Source: Cercophora sp. LCS_1
Lineage: Eukaryota; Ascomycota; Sordariomycetes; Sordariales; Lasiosphaeriaceae
NCBI GenBank assembly: GCA_036250225.1
Contig: JAPZLL010000009.1
Span: forward strand, 248,001-312,000
DNA length: 64,000 bases
Reading direction: 5' to 3'
The notes below the pieces were generated by a model. That model had not been told where the DNA came from, did not search any database, and was given only the letters and a program-made list of their open reading frames with translations. This document shows, one piece after another, positions 21,206-32,269 of this stretch. The number at the start of each line of letters is the position of its first letter. Position 1 is the stretch's first letter. The translations under genes were made by a program, and so were the position numbers.

Positions 21206-22962
21206 ATGGACTGGTCCTCTGATGAACCATTCTTGGCTCTGGACCCAGAACTCCTTGACGAATTCGACTACGACATTGACGCACCGTTGCCGCTGACTGT
21301 GATCCAGGCATCTGGCTCTAGGGCTCATCAAACAATTCAGATTGAGCGGTTTGCAACAAGAAATGACCAAGAGACATCATCAATTGACTTTTGGGAACGG
21401 CTCAGAGTAAGTTACATGCAAGTTTGCATCTGGACAAGAACAAAATGGAATTGTTAACCTCATACAGAACTCGCCTCTATTAGATTTAGATAGGGCCTGC
21501 ACGACGGGGGTCTTTATCTTGTAAGGCCCAACTCCGCAAAGCTATGGTGCGACCTAGTGTGTCTTTTTCTGACTACCGGGCGCAGTTTCTGCCCTCGCGC
21601 CGAGGATGTGTTTGAGGACATTCCCTCGGAACTTTCTGATCTTTCAATGACTCGGGATCAGTGGGAGTACATCGCAACCAGGTTCTACGTTCCGAAGCTT
21701 CTCCTCAAAGCAATTCGGCAAAAGGTCGCGTCAATTACACTTGATACCCATCAACTTTCGGATACCATGAGTAATTCCACGTACGGAACACTTGAGCTGC
21801 GCATCATCAACACGTCGACTTCAAATCAGAGAGGATTTGCGGTCTCGACAGCGCACTTTAGCACACGCTATAGCAACGCAGGGCTAACTTTGGCCGTGGT
21901 TTTGGGTGCTACTCAGCAACAAGTGGACAGGATTGAAACCCTACTCAGGAACGCTCAGGAGGCCATCGGTCATCCGCTCCTGATGCTCGGCCTGTCAGCT
22001 GAGCTACTACTGGACCTCTTGATTGAAAACGTCGAATCGATGAGAGACAGGTGCGTTGCGGTAGAACGCATGTTTCAGCGGTTGGTCATGAAGGATATTG
22101 GTAAGGACGTGGATGCGAACAATCTAGCAATAGATGTCGAGTCCGTCCGCTCCAAAGCGTCGTTCCTGGATGAGGAGATCAAGACAAGTAGATCCATCCT
22201 CCTCAAGGCCTTGAACACTTATTTCGGAGACATTGAGGCCACCTCAAGCTCAGACGACTATTCCGGCACCGAACGCGAACGATTTGTGCAGCGAAAAATC
22301 AGGGCGAGGTTTCAGGATATCTTGTTTGAGCTTGATTCTTTGATGACCTTAACCCAGATTTCAACAAGGGCGGTCTCCTCGATGCCTGCTACAGTAATAT
22401 CCCTTCTTTTTCTTCTTCTTCTTTCTCTCTCTCTCTCTTTCTCTTGCCATGTCCCACGCCACTGACAAGAGTACCGTCAAGATTATGGCTGTAGCAGCCA
22501 GACACGATACTGCCGAAAGTGCCCGTGCAGCAAGAACAAGCACTTTGATTGCATTTCTAGCAATGCTTTACCTTCCCATGACTGCCGTGGCGGTAGGAAC
22601 CTGTTCGATGTCCCCTTGTTGCCCTCCGTCTAACCTATTTCCAGACCATTCTCGCAATGCCAATCTTTGACTGGGGAAACGACTGGAGAGACTGGAGATA
22701 CCAGCCCGTAGCCCAGCCAGACACTACCTCCGAAAACGAGGTTAACACAGCCATCAGTCCAGAAGCACGGCCCCCAGTTTTCTCGGGTTATTTTTGGATT
22801 TACCTGGCCGTTTCGGTCGCCCTCTCCTTCGCCACCATCGAAGTTTGGTGGCGGGTGGTGCGCAGCGCTGACAGCAGGTCGGGGAGGACAGGGACGTCTG
22901 GTGATAAGCCTCCTCACTGGACTCTGTATCCAGTGTGGTCACCGATTCAGTCTCTCATGTAA
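21206..22962 (+). CDS. CorA-like (Mg2+ transporter-type) membrane protein
   Basis: There are five exons: 21206-21406, 21468-21520, 21586-22393, 22470-22592 and 22645-22962, giving 500 residues. All introns are GT-AG and frame-consistent. The fourth intron piece (22394-22469) has a very long pyrimidine tract. The layout is that of fungal CorA-like proteins. A large soluble part ends in helices (VVLGATQQQVDRIETLLRNAQEAIGHP), followed by AARHDTAESARAARTSTLIAFLAMLYLPMTAVA. That is the usual DSxAMKxIAxxTxxFLP segment leading into the first membrane helix. A second helix follows (about residues 432-455, YFWIYLAVSVALSFATIEVWW). The GMN ion-selectivity motif is not seen, so ion transport is doubtful. 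A further basic tail exon (22997-23248) is possible after a GTAAGT at 22961. Confidence 0.82.
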
Positions 22963-24257
22963 GTCCGTCCATATGCAGGTTTGATTGCCCATTCAGTTGG
23001 TTACAAAGGATGACCGAGCTCCTCCGATCAGGTACGGGAGGAATCCAAACACCCCAAGCAAGGCGAGACGGTTACGGCAGAAGCTCAGTGATTTATCGTC
23101 GCTTTCGAAAACACAGAACGCAACTGCGAGTACGAACGACCAGAAAGCGCAGGCGATGGGAGGTGCTGGTGCATCCTTGCTAAGACGGGTCGCCACTATG
23201 TCGAAAAGACAACCCCGAGAGGGGATTCCGGGGGTGGAGAACGTGTAGACGTGAAATTTGTCACTGTATGGTTTCCGAGGGGGTGTGTTGTCAGATCAAA
23301 CCCGAAAAACACAATAGGGCCGATTGATCCTTGGGCCAAGCACTAGATAGCTACCCCGGTGACCAACACATAATTTACCATCAGGCCAAGGATTCGATCT
23401 GGTGGTTGTGAGGCGGCCGAGAGCTGGAGGATCCGCCGCGTCACCTGGGACGGAGGAAAGTGGGTGAAGCAGGGCGACAAGGGCCATATCCCTGGATGAA
23501 CCTGAAGCGTCGTATTCAAAATGGGTCTATTCAAAGGTTTTTTCCACCAGCACAATCTTTAGATGAAGTACTCACATTCTGGCCGTTGGTATCTGGATGG
23601 CACTCCACTTCAGCAAGGAAACTGAACCCTTGAGCATGTCCTGGGCTCCGGCCGGGGTCTGCGGAGCGCTTATAACTTCTCGGCTCTTGCCCATTTCAAC
23701 GGGGCAACGGTCCGTTCATCTGATACCGAATGGATACATAAACCCAGCCAAAGCATGAACTTGTGTGTCTGTTGGCGACTACGCCGCAACTACCCGGCAG
23801 CCAATGCCAGTCGGAGGATTCTCGCATTCTTCCAGAATCCGAGCGTTTGTCATATTTTCCGGCTCTTGCAGGGGATACACCTTCTGGAAGGGCAGCGATC
23901 TACCGCGAATTGCGGCACAGGTTCAAAAGTGCCATCCGTGCCGTAGCATCAAGACAACTGAACCCTGAACTCGGCCTTGCCAGTTTGGGTAGGAATCATG
24001 AAACGCGGCGTCGCAGTCGTAAGGGTGGGCTCATCGTCGTCAGCTAGCAGGATGGGGCGGTCGGAAGATAGACCGAGACATCCGTCGATGGGTGGGAACT
24101 GCGGAGAACGAGCAGTTTGGTCGTCTATAAATGTTGCAATACCTCCGGTGTTCGACAACATTTTTTTTCTTCTTCTCATCATTTCCCTCAACAACACGAG
24201 TTCCAGCCACTTCGACACTTATATCCCAAGACAGTTTATCCCTCTCAATCAGTCAAC
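22963..24257. other. Intergenic
   Basis: An open frame at 22985-23248 rich in Ser, Lys and Arg may be an alternative 3' exon of the CorA-like gene. The rest holds no supported gene. Confidence 0.4.
24126..24131 (+). promoter_or_regulatory. Putative TATA box of the 8-cysteine peptide gene
   Basis: TATAAA lies about 130 bp before the ATG at 24258 and is followed by a pyrimidine-rich leader, typical of a strongly expressed fungal gene. Confidence 0.45.
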
Positions 24258-24545
24258 ATGAAGGTACGCCCGCTTCCAGTCCCTGAGAGTGTTGTCATCA
24301 CCAGCCACCATGACAACGTCAGACACAACGCTGACATGAAATCACCCTAGAACTACATCGCTATTGCTGTCCTCGCCCTTACCGGCACTGCCGTTGCCCA
24401 GGGCACCCGTGTTGATTGCGGCGCCTTCACCTCCCTTTGCACCGGCCCGACCTACGGCTGCAACACGTGTGACTTCCTCGGCCAGGTCGTCTGCGGCGCC
24501 CAGGCCCCCGACCTTTTCTGCAGCACCATCTGCCGCTGCGTCTAA
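24258..24545 (+). CDS. Small secreted 8-cysteine protein
   Basis: Two exons, 24258-24263 (only ATG AAG) and 24351-24545, flank an 87-bp GT-AG intron (GTACGC...CACCCTAG). The product has 66 residues. A signal peptide spans about 1-18 (NYIAIAVLALTGTAVAQ). The mature part has cysteines spaced C-x6-C-x6-C-x2-C-x7-C-x8-C-x3-C-x-C and few charged residues. The start-adjacent intron, size and cysteine density are typical of fungal secreted effector-like or hydrophobin-sized proteins. The hydrophobin CC doublets are missing, so it is not a hydrophobin. No family is recognised. Confidence 0.8.
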
Positions 24546-24751
24546 GCGCAAACCCAGCTTGCACTTTGAGCACCAGGGAGAAATGGGGGAAAGCCGACGC
24601 AAGGATGGGGAAGGGAACACGCGTGAACGGATGTCATTCTTTTCATTCTATTAGACAGCGGCAGGGCCCTGCCAGCAGCGCAAGTACTTTGCTTTCAGTG
24701 CGCACAATACGAAGCAAATGTCTTTACTTCTGATCAATCCGTGCATCCCCC

Positions 24752-26092
24752 TCAACGGCTTGCAGCCCCGACCAAACTCCCATACTTGAGCGAGTTCAAC
24801 GTAGCAGCGTACTGCTCCACTGCCGGCGAAACCGTCACAATCATGGCCGACTTCGACCTACCACCACTCCGAAAGTTCTCCCTCAGTACCATCGTCAACG
24901 CCGAGTTCCGAAACGGAATCCTCGGCTTATTCTCAGCCCAAGCCCGAATGACCTCCTTCAGCGCAAGCAAATCCGTATTGATCTGCTGTCCCTCCTGCCG
25001 CTCCTGCGGAGTCTGCTTAGGCACAGACAGCTGCACACCCTTTTCCTGGTGATATTCCGCGCCGGCGAGATCAACGAAAACCATCTTCCCACCCAGACAC
25101 GGCGATGGACTAGACGCAAGGATCTTGGTGACCTCCTCCTCTGCAGCCGTAACGCATGCTTCATACTCCGCCTTTTCGGCGTTTGCCGCGTCGATGCGCG
25201 CCTGGTTGATCGTGTACTCCGGATTCGGCACCCATATGCCATCTGCCGTGGTCATGTATCCCTTTGACTGCTCCTCGATGCTGATGTCCGTTGCGCGTTT
25301 ACCAACCGGGACGAGTTCGGACTGACGCTCAACAACGGCTTGGCGCGCATCGACAAGCGCCTGGTTGATGATTTCGAACTCGAGAACGGCATGCGTCCTG
25401 GAGCTTTGATCGTGAACGCTCGATGAGCCAACGGCCCGGTGACCGAGGGCTGTGATGAGCTCTTGTTTGAGGGATTCCAAGGACCAGCAGGGCTGCTTGA
25501 CGATGGGACGGACGCGGACCTTGCCGCCTGGGAGCATCTCCGTCTCTCCGCGGATGTGGGTCTTGCCGTCTGGACCTTCGCGGATGTGGCATTCGGTGCG
25601 GTTGTTGAGGAGGTCGTAGGCCTTTTTGCGGCGGAGTTCAAACAGACTGAAGCCAATTCCTAGTTGCGCGGTGCTGTCATCGGCGTTGAGGGGACCGATG
25701 GACTCGAAGAGCTGACGGGCGGCGGCCAGGCACAGACCGAGACTCGTGCTGTCGTTGTCGAAGTCGTAGCCGATAATGGTGTGCGTCTTGCCGCTGCCGG
25801 AATGGCCGTATGCAAAGTAGTTGCATGTGCCGCCCTGCATGACATCCGAGATGTCGGGCGCCACGATGGACTTGTAGACTGCGCCGTTGTTGTCTCTGTC
25901 GAAGACGGATGCGAATGCCGGTGGGCTTTTCCATTCCCGATTATTTCCGGTTTTCGGGAGGGATATCGATAGATGGCCATCTTTGAGTGTTGTGTCGCGG
26001 GGAAGCTCGCCGGATGCTGCTTCCGATTGACTGATGGGGCGCCATCGGACGTGGACTTCCATCGAGCTCTTTGTTGGAGCGTTGGTCGCCAT
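24752..26092 (-). CDS. Stalkless kinesin motor-domain protein
   Basis: This is an intronless gene. I take ATG 26092 (MATNAP) as start, since the frame extends upstream only into leader sequence. It encodes 446 residues, almost exactly one motor domain. The P-loop GHSGSGKT is at 96-103, switch I HDQSSRTHAV at about 227-236, switch II VDLAGAEY at 340-347, then INTDLLALKEVI (371-382) and IPFRNSALTMVL (392-403). The hydrolytic motifs needed for ATP and microtubule binding are therefore mostly kept (SSRT for SSRS, AGAE for AGSE). About 90 residues separate switch I from switch II, far more than usual, with a helical Ala/Glu-rich insert. No neck, coiled coil or cargo tail follows. It is divergent from a HET gene over 536 bp. 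Confidence 0.9.
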   Translation of the reverse strand: MATNAPTKSSMEVHVRWRPISQSEAASGELPRDTTLKDGHLSISLPKTGNNREWKSPPAFASVFDRDNNGAVYKSIVAPDISDVMQGGTCNYFAYGHSGSGKTHTIIGYDFDNDSTSLGLCLAAARQLFESIGPLNADDSTAQLGIGFSLFELRRKKAYDLLNNRTECHIREGPDGKTHIRGETEMLPGGKVRVRPIVKQPCWSLESLKQELITALGHRAVGSSSVHDQSSRTHAVLEFEIINQALVDARQAVVERQSELVPVGKRATDISIEEQSKGYMTTADGIWVPNPEYTINQARIDAANAEKAEYEACVTAAEEEVTKILASSPSPCLGGKMVFVDLAGAEYHQEKGVQLSVPKQTPQERQEGQQINTDLLALKEVIRAWAENKPRIPFRNSALTMVLRENFRSGGRSKSAMIVTVSPAVEQYAATLNSLKYGSLVGAASR

Positions 26093-26628
26093 GATGGTGT
26101 GATGGTGTGATGGTGGAGGAGAGCGGAATACAGCTTGACAGGGCAAATTTATAGGCGGTCGATAAAATTTCGACCGAATCCCATTTGCTAATTTTTCGTC
26201 CAAAGGTCTGTGTCGCGATGCGAAACGTCGCTGCGGTGTTCTGGTTTGTGCCAAGCCATCAGGCCTCTAAATGGTTGCCTGGGCTACAGGCCCCGAGGCA
26301 AAAGCAACAGGGGCTGGCTTGGGACTCCAAAAGGGGTACAGTGCCAGCAGCCGTAGCAACATCTGAGCTGAACAGCGGTGATCTTCTCCTCCTTCCAATC
26401 ACGAATTGGATGGGTAAAGTGTCTGCAAGATATCGGATAGAAATGAAAATAAAGAGCGGCTGAGTCTCGATGTAACATCACCACGCTTGCCCCGCACGCA
26501 CGTTGCAAGGAGTCAGTCTTGATAAGACGCAACAGTCAAAACCACATGCAACTGTCGCCAAAATTCCTCTTCCTCCTGGATACTTTACTCGTGCTGCATC
26601 TTTCCGTGACCTCTTTTGTCACACAGCC
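26093..26628. promoter_or_regulatory. Shared divergent promoter, kinesin/HET
   Basis: The kinesin (-) and HET (+) starts face away from each other across this spacer. GATGGTGTG units are repeated at 26092-26117 in the kinesin leader. No binding site is assigned. Confidence 0.4.
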
Positions 26629-28878
26629 ATGGCCTCCCGATGCGAGCGCTGCGCCGGGCTGTCGATGAAAGTCCTCGTCGACCTCGCCGAGGAAGAATTC
26701 GGCGGCCATCACTTCCCCTCGCACGCCTTTTACTCCCATCACCAATCTTTCCACGACCTCGAAGAAGCGGCAAATAACGGATGCGAATTTTGCCAATTCG
26801 TGATAGATCTCTTCAAGGGAACGCCAGGCGGCTTCCCGACCAGAATATATCCGAAATGGCTCACCGCCGACGGCACACACGGAAATATCAAGTCGGCTTA
26901 TACCGTGGCAAAAGCAATGAAAAAGTCAGATGTGAAGATTGCCCTTGGGTGCAATTCCCGCGCTGGAATAAGCACACGTGTTCCGCTGTGGACCGTAGGG
27001 GCTTTTGACGTCCTCATGATCCAGGTTGGGCCGGAGTATGAGATGGACATCGGTGATAATGATGAGTACGAGATCACTACTCTGCGGGAGATTTGTTTGA
27101 CTATTACGACCCCTCCTGGTAAGTCTGCACGATTCGCGCCTGAGTCTGGCTAACGGGTTCTTGCAGGTGAACCGGTCTCCATCGGGCGCTACCGAATCGG
27201 ACGTTCTCAGCTAGATCCTGACTTGGGCTCGCAGGCCAACTACGACGTAGCCAAGTCGTGGCTGCGAGAGTGCAAGGCATCCCACCCCCAGTGCCGTCCT
27301 AGACTTACCTCCCAACTCCCCACGCGGGTCATCGATGTTGGCACAGCTGGAGACCTCGAAGTACGGGTCATCCAACCATCTGGCGTTTATTCCCCATACG
27401 CAACACTCAGCCACTGCTGGGGCGGTCCAATTCAAACCGTTCTGACAACCTCCAGCCTCCCATCCTTTACAACCGGCCTGCCGGTCTCCACCCTCCCAGC
27501 AAACTTCCAGGATGCCATCGCCATCACCCGCCAACTTGGCCTCCAGTACCTCTGGATCGACTCCCTGTGCATCCTCCAAGATTCCAAAGAAGACTGGGAA
27601 ATTGAATCCAAAAACATGGGCGGCATCTACCTCAACTCCGAAATCAACATCTCCGCCATGTCATCCAAAGGCAGCACCTCCGGTATTTTACGCCACAACC
27701 CGCCCCCGAGACTCGACCCCAAACCCGCATACATCCAAATCAATCCCAACGACCCAGACGGTCCCTCTGTCCGTCTCGAGCGCCAACTCGATCTGGAAGA
27801 AGACCTCGGCAGGCTAGACCGCTACAGCCCCCTCAGCCAACGCAGCTGGACACTCCAAGAATCGCTCCTTGCCAGACGCCACATCTGCTACGGCGAGGAG
27901 CAGATATTCTGGCGCTGCCCAGAGGGATTCAAATCTGCCGACGGTCTGTTACAGGAAACGAAACTTGAGTACCAGGCGCCGACGAAGATGTACCCGCAAT
28001 TGCTCTGGGCTGTACGAGAGGATCTGTTCTTTTACAATCTCACGCAGGCGCAGAAACGGCCTATTTTCGACGAGTACTATGCTCTGATTGAGACATACTC
28101 GGAGAGGCAGCTGACGTTTGCGTCGGATAAGCTACCTGCGCTCTCGGGACTTGCGCGGCGGTTGCATTACCATTTGGAGGGGTTTTATTTGGCTGGGCTA
28201 TGGAGTGAGGACCTGCATCGCGGATTGTTGTGGAAGGTACACGTTGGGAATCTGGTTCGGGCTGAGCCGTATCGTGCGCCGAGTTGGTCTTGGGCTGTGA
28301 CAGACCAGGTTGTGTTGTATAATGGGCCGAAGCTGTTGGCAAGGAGTGGGGTTGAGTTGAGGTTGCTGGAGGTGGATATCACGCCGCGGAATGAGAACAA
28401 TCGGTTTGGTGAGATTGCCGAGGCGAGGATTGTGGTGAGGGGACTGACGATGCCTTTGGTTCGTAGTGCGCAGGTTGTTGAGGCATTGGTTGGTGGGTCG
28501 TTGTGTGGACGGGGTGAGTGGGATTGTCAGGAGGGAGCGACGACGATGCCATGGGAGGCTGGCAAGGCGATGGGTGTTGTCCCTGTTGACGGGGATGGTG
28601 GGCAGTATCTGTTCTCTTTTCTAAATATGCAGCATACGGTGGATGGGTTGACGGGAGTCGGTTTGAGGCCGTCCAAACTCGACTATGAGGTGCGGTCCGA
28701 GGGAGATTATGTTGTGCTTCTTGTGCAATTGGACGAGCGCGCACGAGGTGTCTGCTTAGTGCTTAAGCCTGTGGCTGGGTCAGATGGCAGTTTCGAGAGA
28801 GTTGGATTGCTCACGGTGGAGGCAGGCGATGGCATGGATTGGCTGTCGTGGAAGGAGCAAACGATGAAGCTGGTTTGA
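26629..28878 (+). CDS. HET-domain (heterokaryon incompatibility-type) protein
   Basis: Two exons, 26629-27118 and 27167-28878, are joined over a 48-bp GT-AG intron (GTAAGT...TTGCAG) and give 733 residues. The N-terminus has paired cysteines (CERCAG, CEFCQF). The HET domain spans about 239-395 with YATLSHCWGG, YLWIDSLCILQD and RSWTLQESLLARRHICYG. Downstream blocks ASDKLPALSGLARRL, FYLAGLWSEDL and RAPSWSWAV complete the usual architecture. Proteins of this kind can cause incompatibility cell death when activated, usually together with a partner protein. No partner domain is fused here. The reading frame is intact. Confidence 0.94.
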
Positions 28879-29450
28879 TATGAGATGTCTCGGAATACGT
28901 TTATGTTGGCTTAGGGGTAGACTACTTGATTGACTTGTAGGCATCTGGCTACCACGGCAACAGGCCAACAGGCCTGTTCTTATTCTCCCTTTACGGCGTT
29001 TAATGGGTCACGGAAAAGTGAAACAGGGCCAAGGTAGTGGCACTGGGCCTCCAGAGAGTCGCTGCGGGTGAGAATTAGGTCAAGATGCTTCGATGCCTTG
29101 AAAATTAGAGCCGTAATGGAAGCAGGTTGACTGATCAAGGAGCAAAGCAAAGGGAGGCCTGGATTTACTTTATTTGACTTCTGGCGAGGGCGGTACCAGC
29201 AGAGCTCGGTGGGAGTTGGTGCCCTGCTAACCTGACCGAGCGGGAGGCGCTGTGACAATGCCAAGATGGACATCGACCCGCTACTCTCCGCTTTGGGTCC
29301 TACCCCTGCCCTGATTCCACCGAAGCATGACCGCCAAGGTGCGGCTGAGAACCTGAACTTCCGCGATTAGGTGGCTGAAGAGGGGAACCTCATCTCAGGG
29401 CAACAGTTGAAAACCGACTCGTCAAGTCCCGCCCCACACACGTAAAAAGG
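28879..29450. other. Intergenic
   Basis: Spacer between two HET genes on the same strand. No gene is seen. Confidence 0.5.
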
Positions 29451-31943
29451 ATGGACACACGCTACGATGGATACCGCCCGCTCAACACCGACGGCGGAGA
29501 AATCCGGCTCGTAGAGTTCATCATCACAGACCGGGTTGATCAACATGAGTGGAAAGTGCGGCACTTTGCCCTAGAGGAAGCCCCGCCTTTCGTGGCACTT
29601 TCTTATGTGTGGACCGACACGGGCGGCTCCTTCCGCTGTAAAATAGGCGAAGGATTAGGAAGAACTGCGATCACTAGCAGTCTGGAAGATGCAATGGCCG
29701 CAATTGGGATTCGACAGTGGCACCTCCATGCGAGGGCCGCTTTCGCCGGCGACGCTCCTCCACCCCCAATCTTCGTGTGGGCTGATGCGGTGTGCATCAA
29801 CCAGAACGACAACGATGAAAAGCAGCGCCAGGTCGCCATGATGCGAAGAATATACCAGCGGGCAGTGGCAGTTTGGGCATGGCTTGGCCCGGCTGGCGAC
29901 GACAATGACGGTCCCCGAGCACTGCAGACGCTGGCAAGACTCGGCTCCGCGTTGCCATGCCCTTGGCCCAGCAACCTCTCCGTCCAACGAGATGCGCTTC
30001 AAGAATCTACCCAGTTCTCGTCGATCCGGCGCCTGTTGCGCGAGAACATGGCGAACAGGTCCAACTCCACCGCGCCGGTTCCAATACCCGGAACCACAAC
30101 CCCAGGACCAGACTACATGCGAATCATCGAATCCATGATGCTGCAATTCCGGACCCAAGACCCGCAGCAGAACCAGCAGCAGGGAACACTCATCCCCCTC
30201 TTTGCCTCGGTTCTATCCATGCTCACCGACGGCGCCATCATTTTCTCCCCCACGAGAGACTTTACCTTCTTCGGTGACGGCCGAGGCGCTTTCGGCCTAC
30301 ACCCTAGGATCCAGCGCTTCCTCGACCGACCGTTTTGGTCCCGCGTGTGGATCCTCCAGGAACTCTTTCTCGCGCGGGATCTTGTGTTCTTGTGTGGGGA
30401 CCAAGGGCAAGACAACCCTCTCGGCTTCACGGCCGTGTCGGGAGTTGCGGTATGCTCGGCCATCCGCATGCTCGGCGACATGCTCCGTGTGTCGGGGGCT
30501 TGGCAGCGGAGCATTGCGCTGGGTGCTCCGGCTATGCAGCGGGTTGGGGCGCCGCCGTTTGCGCTGGGGGCTTACCTGCAGGGGCGGAGTAAGGCTTTGT
30601 CGGGGAACCCTAGCAACACTAATAGTACTGCTGATGTGGCCGCGCTAGGGTTGGGAGAGCTGCTGGACGTGATGGTAAGAATGGGCGTCAGGGCTACAGA
30701 TCCCCGCGATATGGTGTATGGCATTTTGGGTATAACGGAGGAGCAGACAGCAGAGGGGATTCCCATTGAGTATGCGGCGCCCCCGGGCGATGTGTACGTT
30801 CGTGCGACATACCAGGCGATTCTGCACACTGGGGATTTGAGACTGGTTGTTCTGGCTTGTTGCTGTCGAGAGGCTGCCGGAATTCGCCGGCAACAATACA
30901 TGCGAAGCCTTCCCACCTGGGTGCCTGATTTGTCCTGGACGCTGGATGGCATCCGGACGGACCCGATCCAGCGGAGCTTGGTGGATGATTCCGTTCGGGT
31001 GGGAGTGGCCGCGGAAGATGGAAGACCGACATTGACTCTGCAGGGGAGTGCACAGGGGGTAGTGGTCGAGCGCGCTGAGCCTTTACTCGCCTCAACGCCC
31101 GACGATAAACAACTGTTTGTCAGGTTAAGCGCCATGGTCAATGTCTTATTGGCCACGATTCGGAAGTTCCACGACGGGCTTTCCGGGAAGGCGACGCTGG
31201 CCAGCATTCAGGACGGTGTCATGCTACAGGTCCTCTCGGCCAATCCTGCACTAGGTTCGGCCGACATATTCGACTTGCAATATGTCGGTGACAGAGATAT
31301 AACCTGGACGGAGATGTACACACGGTGGTCCACAATGGATCCGTCAGTGTCAACCGCCGACGGGTTTCTTGACGCGTTGGGAGACACCACTTTCTACATC
31401 TTTGCTACATCATTCACGACTGAGCGTGGAGTCTTTCAAGGGTTATTGGGTTTTTCTGATAATAACACCGCTTACGAGACACGGAGACGCACCTGGGGGG
31501 CTTTGGGCCAACTGCCTGATCTGCTTTCGATGCTGAGCCGAAGTCCGGAATTGATGGACAAGTACTATAGGCTAGACGGCCAGACACGAGATGTCGAGGA
31601 CGACAACGGGAGATCACATTCCATTCGCTATCTGGAGAGACTTTATCAAGCTGTGAGCCTATCTCTCTCCACCATGTTCGTCTTGGATGACGGTCTGGTT
31701 GGCTCTGGCGCTAGGGATGCGGAACCTGGCGATATCGTTGTTTCTGTTTGCGATGACGGTGTCAGTTTTGTCCTCCGGCCACTGTCGACACTTGAGAGGG
31801 ACAAAGAGATTGTGCATGTGCTATGCGACTGCCCTTGGGACGGCTCAGGTGCTGTGGATGTCACTCTGGTTGGGGAGGTGAGTGTCAGTGGGCAGCGGGA
31901 CCAAGGGGTAACACGCTCGAGTAGAGTGTTTAGAATTTTCTGA
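29451..31943 (+). CDS. Large HET-domain protein
   Basis: This is an intronless gene of 830 residues. The HET domain begins near residue 40 with PPFVALSYVWTD, followed by IFVWADAVCINQND (about 107-120), QVAMMRRIYQRAVAVWAWLGP (about 127-147) and FWSRVWILQELFLARDLVFLCG. A middle part carries DPRDMVYGILGI, the second standard block of this HET subtype, and a long C-terminal region of unknown fold follows. It belongs to a different HET subgroup from the gene just upstream (SYVW rather than SHCW). The two are probably not recent tandem duplicates. The frame is open throughout. Confidence 0.92.
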   Translation: MDTRYDGYRPLNTDGGEIRLVEFIITDRVDQHEWKVRHFALEEAPPFVALSYVWTDTGGSFRCKIGEGLGRTAITSSLEDAMAAIGIRQWHLHARAAFAGDAPPPPIFVWADAVCINQNDNDEKQRQVAMMRRIYQRAVAVWAWLGPAGDDNDGPRALQTLARLGSALPCPWPSNLSVQRDALQESTQFSSIRRLLRENMANRSNSTAPVPIPGTTTPGPDYMRIIESMMLQFRTQDPQQNQQQGTLIPLFASVLSMLTDGAIIFSPTRDFTFFGDGRGAFGLHPRIQRFLDRPFWSRVWILQELFLARDLVFLCGDQGQDNPLGFTAVSGVAVCSAIRMLGDMLRVSGAWQRSIALGAPAMQRVGAPPFALGAYLQGRSKALSGNPSNTNSTADVAALGLGELLDVMVRMGVRATDPRDMVYGILGITEEQTAEGIPIEYAAPPGDVYVRATYQAILHTGDLRLVVLACCCREAAGIRRQQYMRSLPTWVPDLSWTLDGIRTDPIQRSLVDDSVRVGVAAEDGRPTLTLQGSAQGVVVERAEPLLASTPDDKQLFVRLSAMVNVLLATIRKFHDGLSGKATLASIQDGVMLQVLSANPALGSADIFDLQYVGDRDITWTEMYTRWSTMDPSVSTADGFLDALGDTTFYIFATSFTTERGVFQGLLGFSDNNTAYETRRRTWGALGQLPDLLSMLSRSPELMDKYYRLDGQTRDVEDDNGRSHSIRYLERLYQAVSLSLSTMFVLDDGLVGSGARDAEPGDIVVSVCDDGVSFVLRPLSTLERDKEIVHVLCDCPWDGSGAVDVTLVGEVSVSGQRDQGVTRSSRVFRIF

Positions 31944-32269
31944 TACCCACCCGCATGTCACAGAGGAAGCTATGTCTCCAGCAAGGTGTCGGTATATCCC
32001 CCGCCCCGACCATCAATGCCACGGCATGGCATACCAGAGCTTTGTATCCAATACGCTGCGTTAAATTCCTTCATGTTGAGCATTCAGGGTGACAAGAGAA
32101 TCGACAGACAATATTGCCACAAGTCGTGATGCATCGGACGTCTACGAGGAGTCAGTTTGGGCCCACAGGGTGACAAAGGGGAAAATTTACAAGTCACTCA
32201 CTGTTCCAGAAAGCAGCCCCTCTCACAAACGGTTTTCCCTTTGGTCGACGAGGCCTCAGAATCAGTTAC
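31944..32269. other. Intergenic
   Basis: No gene is seen. Homology of the apn2 fragment to its right stops at about 32285. Confidence 0.45.
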
